A stretch of 64,000 bases of DNA from Mucilaginibacter lappiensis (GTDB lineage: Bacteria > Bacteroidota > Bacteroidia > Sphingobacteriales > Sphingobacteriaceae): positions 186,001 through 250,000 of the forward strand of contig NZ_FTMG01000007.1 in NCBI RefSeq assembly GCF_900155965.1, read 5' to 3'. The notes under the pieces were generated by a model. That model saw nothing but the letters and a program-made list of their open reading frames with translations. It had not been told where the DNA came from and did no database searches. Each line of letters starts with the position of its first letter. The stretch's first letter is position 1. Shown piece by piece: positions 58,202-64,000 of this stretch. Position numbers and translations under genes: made by a program.

Positions 58202-59041
58202 TCAGCACTTCACCAGATCATTAGCTGATATAAAAGTTGATTTTACAGGAGCCGAGAAAAACACGGAGGCGTGATGATCAAAATCGGCAGTATCATCGGT
58301 AGTAGTAAAAAATGCTTTAGTTTGGTTCCTGCTTAATTGGGTTTTCATTTCGGGATGCCGCTGCAGATAATCAACCAGGCTTTTGGCCACAATATCACCC
58401 TGGGCTACCACTTTAACATGCGCGGGTAAATTAGCTTCTATTTTTTGCTGTATAAGCGGATAATGCGTGCAGGCCAGTAAAATAGTATCAATTTGTGGCG
58501 ATTGTGTCATGATCTGATCCAGGTATAATTTCACAAAGTAATCGGCACCGGGCTGATCATACTCGCCGTTCTCAATCAATGGAACCCAAAGCGGGCAGGC
58601 CTGCTGATGAACTTTGATATCCGGAAAAAAGTGCTGGATCTCCAAAAGATAAGAGCCCGATTGTACGGTTCCTTTGGTGCCCAGTACGCCAATCTCTTTG
58701 CTTATGGTATAATCGCCTATAACTTCGGCTGTTGGGCGTATTACCCCGAGTATTCTTTTTGAGGGATCAACGGTTTTAAGGTCCTGCTGCTGTATAGTGC
58801 GCAGGGCCTTGGCCGAAGCTGTATTACAGGCTACAATGATAAGTGGGCAGCCTTGCTCAAACATCCATTGAACGCACTCCCAGGTATACTGATGAATGGT
58901 GTTGAATGAGCGGTTACCATAAGGCGCCCGGGCATTATCGCCCATGTATATATAGTCATACTCCGGAAGCTGTTCTATAATTGATTTGAAAACAGTAAGG
59001 CCGCCAAAGCCCGAATCGAAAATACCAATGGGTTGATGCAT
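58202..59041 (-). CDS. murI: Glutamate racemase
   Basis: This 279-residue enzyme supplies D-glutamate for peptidoglycan. It starts IGIFDSGFGGLTVFKSI. The two catalytic cysteines are in IVACNTASAKAL and LLACTHYPLI. YMGDNARAPYGNRS is the conserved substrate loop. It lies between the OmpH genes and nuoH on the same strand, with a terminator upstream and a repeat downstream. Confidence 0.97.
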   Translation of the reverse strand: MHQPIGIFDSGFGGLTVFKSIIEQLPEYDYIYMGDNARAPYGNRSFNTIHQYTWECVQWMFEQGCPLIIVACNTASAKALRTIQQQDLKTVDPSKRILGVIRPTAEVIGDYTISKEIGVLGTKGTVQSGSYLLEIQHFFPDIKVHQQACPLWVPLIENGEYDQPGADYFVKLYLDQIMTQSPQIDTILLACTHYPLIQQKIEANLPAHVKVVAQGDIVAKSLVDYLQRHPEMKTQLSRNQTKAFFTTTDDTADFDHHASVFFSAPVKSTFISANDLVKC

Positions 59042-59072
59042 CCAATTATTCGTTTGTAATTTATTTTAAACG

Positions 59073-59086
59073 GTACTCATGAGTAC
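59073..59086. promoter_or_regulatory. 14-bp palindrome upstream of murI
   Basis: GTACTCATGAGTAC is a perfect palindrome 31 bp before the murI start and could be an operator. No other copy was noticed. Confidence 0.25.
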
Positions 59087-59166
59087 TTCGTAGTGATTTA
59101 TTGAATTAGTGATTTTTCATTTCAGTACACGTTTTAAATGCACCTACAGGCTTTATATACAAAAAT

Positions 59167-59202
59167 AAAAAAAGCGTCACGTAAATACGCGACGCTTTTT
59201 TT
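59167..59202. terminator. Terminator of the uppS-bamA-ompH operon
   Basis: AAAAAAAGCGTC pairs with GACGCTTTTTTT, extended by a CG pair after one mismatch, with a six-base loop. It lies 20 bp past the second ompH stop, and T runs flank it on both strands. Confidence 0.9.
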
Positions 59203-59222
59203 AAATGACTAATAATTGATGT

Positions 59223-59735
59223 TTATTTTAATCCTAATTTCAATTTTACAGCAGCCATCAGGTCATCAGCATCCGGAGACACTAATAAACTTACCTGTGA
59301 AGAATCCAATACGTAAGCGTATCCTTTTTCTTTAGCAACAGTATTAACTGCAGCAGTAGCTTTATCAATTAGCGGTTTACCTAATTCTTGTCTTTTAGCA
59401 TCAACTTGTTGTTGTGCGTTATTTTGGTAATCCTGCATACGTTTTTGCAAATCCTGTAGCTCGTTGCCTTTTACAGTACGTACTGCATCGGTCATTGTAG
59501 CCTGATTTTTTTGAAACTCCTGACCTTTTGTAGTGTACTCAGTATTCATGCTGGTAAGCTGATCAATAAATGTTTTTTGATAAGCCTGCATCTGAGTGGT
59601 CACAGTTTTAGTTTCAGGCATCATGTCAATTAATTGATTGAAGTTAATGTGCCCGATCTTAGTCTGCGCATTGGCAAAGTTGCCCGCAAATATCATACCT
59701 ACTGCAACTAAAGCAACTTTAAATAGTTTTTTCAT
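59223..59735 (-). CDS. OmpH/Skp-family periplasmic chaperone
   Basis: This 170-residue protein has a signal peptide (MKKLFKVALVAVGMIFAGNFANA). After it come KIGHINFNQLIDMMPET, a long charged coiled coil (about 45-120) and a short beta end, KGYAYVLDSSQVSLL. This is the Skp/OmpH prefoldin-like architecture, which holds unfolded outer-membrane proteins for BamA. It is the second of two tandem paralogues behind bamA. Confidence 0.95.
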   Translation of the reverse strand: MKKLFKVALVAVGMIFAGNFANAQTKIGHINFNQLIDMMPETKTVTTQMQAYQKTFIDQLTSMNTEYTTKGQEFQKNQATMTDAVRTVKGNELQDLQKRMQDYQNNAQQQVDAKRQELGKPLIDKATAAVNTVAKEKGYAYVLDSSQVSLLVSPDADDLMAAVKLKLGLK

Positions 59736-59782
59736 TTTTCTTGTCCTGTGTTTAATAATAGTCTGTTTATTTATTCAAAAAT

Positions 59783-60313
59783 TTATTTAGCAAATACTCC
59801 GGGTTTAAGCCCTAATTTGGTAATCACATCGTTGCTCCGGTTATAACGCGGATTGGCATACAACATAATTACTTCACTGTTTTTATCAAATACCATATCC
59901 AGGTTATCGCCTTCGGCAATGGCCTGCACAGCTTTAGACACACGATCCTGGATTGGTTTAATCAAAGCATTACTCTTTTGTGAAAGTTCACCATCGGGTC
60001 CGAATTTTTGTCGTTGAAAATCCTTTGCAGCTTTTTCTTTATCAACGATTTCGGCCTCGCGGCGTTTTTTCATATCAGCCGTCATTAAAACCTGATCGGC
60101 CTGATATGCTTTATACAAGCGGTCAATTTCCTGAAAACGGCTGTCTACTTCTTTTTGCCATTGATCAGATAATGCTGCCAGCTGTTTTTGTGATGAGGCA
60201 TATTCGGGCATATGTTTTAATATATACTCCGAATCAACGTAAGCAAAACGTTGTGCGTAAGCTCCCGTAAATGCTGTTAACGTTAAAAACGCTATTAAAA
60301 TTATCTTCTTCAT
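59783..60313 (-). CDS. OmpH/Skp-family periplasmic chaperone
   Basis: This 176-residue Skp-like protein has a signal peptide (MKKIILIAFLTLTAFTGAYA), RFAYVDSEYILKHMPEYASS, coiled-coil arms rich in Lys, Glu and Gln, and the terminal DNLDMVFDKNSEVIMLYANP strand region. It is 15 bp after bamA. Differences from its neighbour suggest an old duplication with separate roles, as usual in Bacteroidota. Confidence 0.95.
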   Translation of the reverse strand: MKKIILIAFLTLTAFTGAYAQRFAYVDSEYILKHMPEYASSQKQLAALSDQWQKEVDSRFQEIDRLYKAYQADQVLMTADMKKRREAEIVDKEKAAKDFQRQKFGPDGELSQKSNALIKPIQDRVSKAVQAIAEGDNLDMVFDKNSEVIMLYANPRYNRSNDVITKLGLKPGVFAK

Positions 60314-60328
60314 ATATCGCTGTGCAAA

Positions 60329-62881
60329 TTAATTAAATCCGCCGGATAAACTCTGAGAAATTGTAAAATGGAATTGCCCCCTGTTTGCGTCAGGCTGACC
60401 TGGTATTTTATCAAATCCGTAGCCATAATCTAATCCAAGCAAGCCAAATATAGGTAAAAATATTCTTGCTCCAACACCTACCGAACGCCTAACATTAAAC
60501 GGATTGAACTGACTAAAGTTATTCCAAACGTTACCACCCTCGGCAAATGCCAGTAAGAATATAGTTGCTGATTGGCTGGCAATTACCGGGTGACGCAGCT
60601 CCAATGTGTATTTGTTGTAGATGGTACTACCCGTGTTTGTATTTTGATTTTCGGTTGAACCTTCTGGTACAATCGAGAAGTTTTGATAACCTCTTAAACC
60701 AATAATCTCGCTACCTTGTAAAAACTGGTAACTCTGCATACCATCACCACCCAATTTGAAACGCTCAAACGGAGATGGACCTACATCTTTATTATACATG
60801 CCCAGGAAGCCAAACCTCACCTGCGACATCAGTACGAATTTACCAACCAGTTTAGAGAACCATTGTGCATCATACTTAAATTTATAATACTCTACAAAGT
60901 GATAGCGCTCCTCTGGAGTTGCTATTTTGTAATTGATATTATTGAATAAAGAGTATGGAGGCGTTGCCTGTACGGTAAATTTAATGTTTGAACCCTGTGT
61001 TGGGAAAATAGGCGCATCAATAGAGTTACGGCTTAATTCCTGGGTTAACTTAATGTTGTATGAAGTACCGTTGGTAAATAAATAACCGGTATAGTTATCC
61101 AGATTGTAGTGATCGACGTTTAACGAGTAGTTTAACTGGAAGTAGTTATCAGGCCATTTTAAACGTTTACCCAAGGTTACACCAATACCATTAATACGCA
61201 GGTTATTGTATAACGGGCTCGATTTAGGATAATATTGCCCGGTTGAGCTACCCTGTGTATATGCTGATAAGGCAAAGTAAATAGGCTTTTTACCACCTAA
61301 CCATGGCTCAGAGAAAGTGAACGAGAAGTTCTGATAGGTACGTCCGCTTGATTGGCCACGTAAGCTCAGTTTCTGACCATCGCCTTTTGGCAGCGGTTTG
61401 TATGCTTTGAGGTTAAAGATATTTCTTAACGAGAAGTTATTGAAAGTTAAACCCAGGGTACCCACCAACTGGCCACCACCGAAACCACCCGATAGCTCGA
61501 TCTGATCTGAAGGCTTTTCAACTACGTTGTAAACCAAATCAACTGTACCATCCTGCGGATTGATATTAACCGGTTTTGGTTCTGTTTTTTGCTCATCAAA
61601 GTTACCCAGTTGACCAATTTCGCGTGAGCTGCGGATCAATAATTCTTTGTTGAATTTTTGACCTGGTTTGGTTTGAATTTCACGCATAACCACTTTATCG
61701 TTGGTTACATCATTACCTTTTAAGCTTACGCGGTTAATGGTGTATTGCGGACCTTCGTAAACGCGGATGTCCAAATCAACCGTATCATTGTAAACTTTTA
61801 CCTGTACTGGGTCGGCGGTGTAAGTTAAATAACCATCGTTAAGATATAACGACGAAACATCATCATTACTTGGGGTTGGGCCTACCAACCTTTTGTTCAG
61901 TTCATCTTCACTAAATACATCACCTTTTTTAACGTGCAGGATCCTGTTCAGTAATTCGGTAGAATATTTAGCATTACCAGACCATTTCACATTACCAAAG
62001 TAATATTTAGGGCCTTCGTAAACTTTAATTTTTACGTTAACGGTAGTAGCATCATGGCTCCAAACAGAATCACTTACGATCTCTGCATCGCGGTAACCTT
62101 TACTCTGCATGGATTCTACCAAACTTTGCTTGTCCTCCTCGTATTTATCCTGCTTGAATTTTTTAGAACCAAACAAGTTGTACCATTTCTTTTCTCGGGT
62201 TTTTTTCAAAAAGCCTTTCAGCTTATTGGATGAAAACGCTTTATTACCTTCAAAAATAACCTGATTTATCTTCACTTTGGTTTTTTTGTCAATAGCCACA
62301 TCCAATATCACACTATTGGCATCTCCCGGATCTTTACGCTGGGTAAGTTTTACGGTTGTGTTCAAAAAGCCCTTCTCGCCAAAATGTTTTTTGATGATGG
62401 CTGTTGTAGTATTTATTAAATTTTCGTTGACGATTTTCCCGGTACGGTCGTTCAGCTTTTTCTGTACGTCTTCAATTTCACCTTTACGTATACCTGTAAT
62501 GTGCAGACGCGATAAACGCGGCCGTTCAGAAACAGCTATCTCCAGGTAAATGGTATCCATGTTAATTTTGGTAATGTTTAACTGCACATCATCAAATAAG
62601 CCCTGGGAGTATAAGGTTTTTATCACCTCGGCATTCCGCTCGCCTGGCAGGTTGATACGATCGCCTTTGGTTAATTTTGAAAGCTGTATCAAAATATCTT
62701 TATCCAGATACTTTGCCCCACTAACAGAAATACCACCAATAATGTAATCCCGGGGATTAAGATAACTTAAACTATCGGCCGGTATCGATTTTGTCAATGG
62801 TGCTCTCGGAGTATTGGAAACCTGGGCAAACGCGGAGGTAACAAAAACAGAGAAAAGAATAGCAAAAAGAAATTTATACAT
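60329..62881 (-). CDS. bamA: Outer-membrane protein assembly factor BamA
   Basis: This 850-residue protein has a signal peptide, five POTRA domains (about 45-430; for example DIRVYEGPQYTINRVSLKGN) and a 16-strand Omp85 barrel. The barrel has SGGFGGGQLVGTLGLTFNNF at its start, the lid-loop region LKLGGDGMQSYQFL with GLRGY in IIGLRGYQNFS, and GLLGLDYGYGFD. It folds and inserts beta-barrel proteins such as FadL and the LpxR-like protein here. It follows uppS and precedes two Skp genes. Confidence 0.97.
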   Translation of the reverse strand: MYKFLFAILFSVFVTSAFAQVSNTPRAPLTKSIPADSLSYLNPRDYIIGGISVSGAKYLDKDILIQLSKLTKGDRINLPGERNAEVIKTLYSQGLFDDVQLNITKINMDTIYLEIAVSERPRLSRLHITGIRKGEIEDVQKKLNDRTGKIVNENLINTTTAIIKKHFGEKGFLNTTVKLTQRKDPGDANSVILDVAIDKKTKVKINQVIFEGNKAFSSNKLKGFLKKTREKKWYNLFGSKKFKQDKYEEDKQSLVESMQSKGYRDAEIVSDSVWSHDATTVNVKIKVYEGPKYYFGNVKWSGNAKYSTELLNRILHVKKGDVFSEDELNKRLVGPTPSNDDVSSLYLNDGYLTYTADPVQVKVYNDTVDLDIRVYEGPQYTINRVSLKGNDVTNDKVVMREIQTKPGQKFNKELLIRSSREIGQLGNFDEQKTEPKPVNINPQDGTVDLVYNVVEKPSDQIELSGGFGGGQLVGTLGLTFNNFSLRNIFNLKAYKPLPKGDGQKLSLRGQSSGRTYQNFSFTFSEPWLGGKKPIYFALSAYTQGSSTGQYYPKSSPLYNNLRINGIGVTLGKRLKWPDNYFQLNYSLNVDHYNLDNYTGYLFTNGTSYNIKLTQELSRNSIDAPIFPTQGSNIKFTVQATPPYSLFNNINYKIATPEERYHFVEYYKFKYDAQWFSKLVGKFVLMSQVRFGFLGMYNKDVGPSPFERFKLGGDGMQSYQFLQGSEIIGLRGYQNFSIVPEGSTENQNTNTGSTIYNKYTLELRHPVIASQSATIFLLAFAEGGNVWNNFSQFNPFNVRRSVGVGARIFLPIFGLLGLDYGYGFDKIPGQPDANRGQFHFTISQSLSGGFN

Positions 62882-62918
62882 TCGAATATTTTAGTGGGCT
62901 AAAATTAATTTATACAGT

Positions 62919-62936
62919 TGTTAAAAAGTGTTAAAA
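62919..62936 (+). repeat. Third copy of the TGTTAAAAAGTGTTAAAA motif
   Basis: These 18 nt in the short gap between uppS and bamA are identical to the core of the elements at 18758-18781 and 46804-46827. The hairpin and other blocks are absent here. Confidence 0.6.
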
Positions 62937-62944
62937 GTAAAAAT

Positions 62945-63700
62945 TTAGTTAACTTGCTCACTTGTCATACCAAAACGGCGTTCCCGCTTTTGATAATCAA
63001 GTATAGCTTCGTACAAATCTTCCTTTCTAAAGTCGGGCCAAAACTTAGGTGTAAAATACAACTCAGCATAGGCAATTTGCCATAATAAATAATTACTTAT
63101 ACGGAATTCACCGCTTGTTCTGATCAATAATTCAGGATTGGGCATATCACCAGTGAAGAGGTTATTTTCAAAAACATCTTCGTTGATATCTGTTATCTCC
63201 AATTCGCCTTTTTGTACTTTGATGGCTATATTTTTAGCAGCACGTACAATTTCGCGGCGCGAGCTGTAGCTTAATGCCAGTGTAAGCACCACCCCGGTAT
63301 TGGCCGATGTTTTTTCCATAGCGGCCTTCAGTTCCCGGTTACATTTATCGGGTAACATATCCAGATCGCCTATGGCATTTAATTTAATATTGTTTTTCAT
63401 AAAACCGGCTATTTCTTTATGAATGGTACTAACCATTAATTCCATAATGGCCATAACCTCCAGTTTGGGCCGGTTCCAGTTTTCGGATGAAAAGGTGTAG
63501 AGTGTTATGTATTTTATACCTAGTTTATCAGCGCCTTCAACAACATCCCTAACAGATGTTACTCCGCTATGATGGCCAAATACCCTTAATTTGCCTTTTT
63601 CTTTTGCCCAACGACCATTGCCATCCATAATAATGGCAACATGCTTTGGTAGCCTTAACAAATCAATCTGATCAAAATATCCCATACTGTTCATTATCAA
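62945..63700 (-). CDS. uppS: Isoprenyl transferase (undecaprenyl diphosphate synthase)
   Basis: This cis-prenyltransferase of 251 residues (246 if the ATG at 63685 is used) has HVAIIMDGNGRWAKEKGKLR with the catalytic Asp, HHSGVTSVRDVVEGADKLGI, TLYTFSSENWNRP and the C-terminal ELLIRTSGEFRISNYLLWQI and ELYFTPKFWPDF. It makes the lipid carrier for peptidoglycan and other surface polymers. It heads the uppS-bamA-ompH-ompH operon. The start MGYFDQIDLLRLPKH fits the family better than the longer one. Confidence 0.97.
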   Translation of the reverse strand: MIMNSMGYFDQIDLLRLPKHVAIIMDGNGRWAKEKGKLRVFGHHSGVTSVRDVVEGADKLGIKYITLYTFSSENWNRPKLEVMAIMELMVSTIHKEIAGFMKNNIKLNAIGDLDMLPDKCNRELKAAMEKTSANTGVVLTLALSYSSRREIVRAAKNIAIKVQKGELEITDINEDVFENNLFTGDMPNPELLIRTSGEFRISNYLLWQIAYAELYFTPKFWPDFRKEDLYEAILDYQKRERRFGMTSEQVN

Positions 63701-64000
63701 AAGCTACTCTGTGAATGTCTGCAAAAGACACGCTTGTGTTTTAATTTTATCAATGCTATGCCTAAATAAAATATTTGTTCAACATAAGTCCTCCAAAATA
63801 GCACCCGGCCACACAATTGTAAAAATTCAATTTGCCGGTTTTTTCAGGGTACAAAGGTAAAACTTACTTTGTATTTTTTTAGTATGCCGCAGGAAAAGAA
63901 AATGTTATTATCAATAATGCACTAAAATGATACAAAAAGCACACAAATAACCGGTTAAGTAAAGATTTATTACACTTATTTGAAACGAAAATTAACAGGC
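63701..64000. other. Noncoding end of the window with uppS promoter
   Basis: This AT-rich sequence has no ORF I can support. A perfect TACCTTTG -7 box lies on the minus strand at 63852-63859. Its leader to uppS would be about 150 nt. Nothing else is recognisable. Confidence 0.5.
63852..63859 (-). promoter_or_regulatory. -7 box TACCTTTG before the uppS operon
   Basis: This perfect TAnnTTTG on the minus strand probably drives uppS, bamA and the two ompH genes. No clear -33 box was found. Confidence 0.5.

Noticed and set aside
1..64000. tRNA, rRNA, insertion sequences or prophage genes
   Set aside because: I looked through all gaps and found no cloverleaf, rRNA segment, transposase, integrase or phage protein that I could support.

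Overview
The window looks like the chromosome of a Bacteroidota bacterium of the Sphingobacteriaceae type (Mucilaginibacter/Pedobacter-like). The grounds are the -7 promoter motif TAnnTTTG before several genes, the scarcity of Shine-Dalgarno sites, Bacteroidota-type proteins (DUF4294, DUF4783, a 635-residue PurF, BshB1, a FucP-like sugar MFS carrier), and intergenic spaces packed with short inverted repeats. The genus is an inference. I saw no rRNA, tRNA, CRISPR array, insertion sequence or prophage.

Region 1 (1-17288) is a fatty-acid scavenging and beta-oxidation island. On the minus strand lie fadL and a truncated SGNH-hydrolase lipoprotein gene. Divergent from them is an AraC-type regulator. 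Downstream on the plus strand are fadE, etfB, etfA, an acyl-CoA thioesterase, an acyl-CoA-binding protein, a DUF2147 protein, fadN, fadA, fadD, an enoyl-CoA hydratase and a DECR-type 2,4-dienoyl-CoA reductase. A 43-bp operator (40/43 identical) stands before both fadL and fadE, in the same orientation to each target. Its two TCCG half-sites are 21 bp apart, and each copy sits 14-15 bp from a TAATTTTA box. This looks like an undescribed AraC-controlled fatty-acid regulon.

Region 2 (17300-28740) holds two small conserved unknowns, a long noncoding stretch with three hairpins, lysine 6-aminotransferase, another unknown, a DUF4294-gpx-bshB1 operon, relA/spoT, a Fur-family regulator, purA and pabB. 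Region 3 (28764-44443) is mixed housekeeping: a DUF2071 protein, an M48 lipoprotein protease, plsY, nadC, DUF4783, gpmI, a lipoprotein, a TPR protein, lon, an LpxR-like protein, arfB, cmk, a cupin, dCMP deaminase, a sugar MFS carrier and a LysE exporter. Region 4 (44611-63700) is entirely minus-strand: purF, alkB, amtB, nuoN-M-L, an orphan secreted protein, nuoK-J-I-H, murI, two OmpH/Skp chaperones, bamA and uppS.

The most unusual feature is the intergenic DNA. About two dozen gaps carry bipartite elements: two arms of roughly 20-50 nt, usually built from repeated 6-10-nt words, forming an inverted repeat around a loop of about 9-80 nt. At least a dozen word families share this plan although their sequences are unrelated. 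Some elements supply stop codons and C-termini to genes (fadD, pabB, DUF2071), and two lie next to diverged copies of the neighbouring gene's last codons (etfA, M48 protease). A second noncoding element of about 250 bp, a CAGCCCGG hairpin followed by GTGTTAAAA motifs, occurs upstream of both lat and purF.
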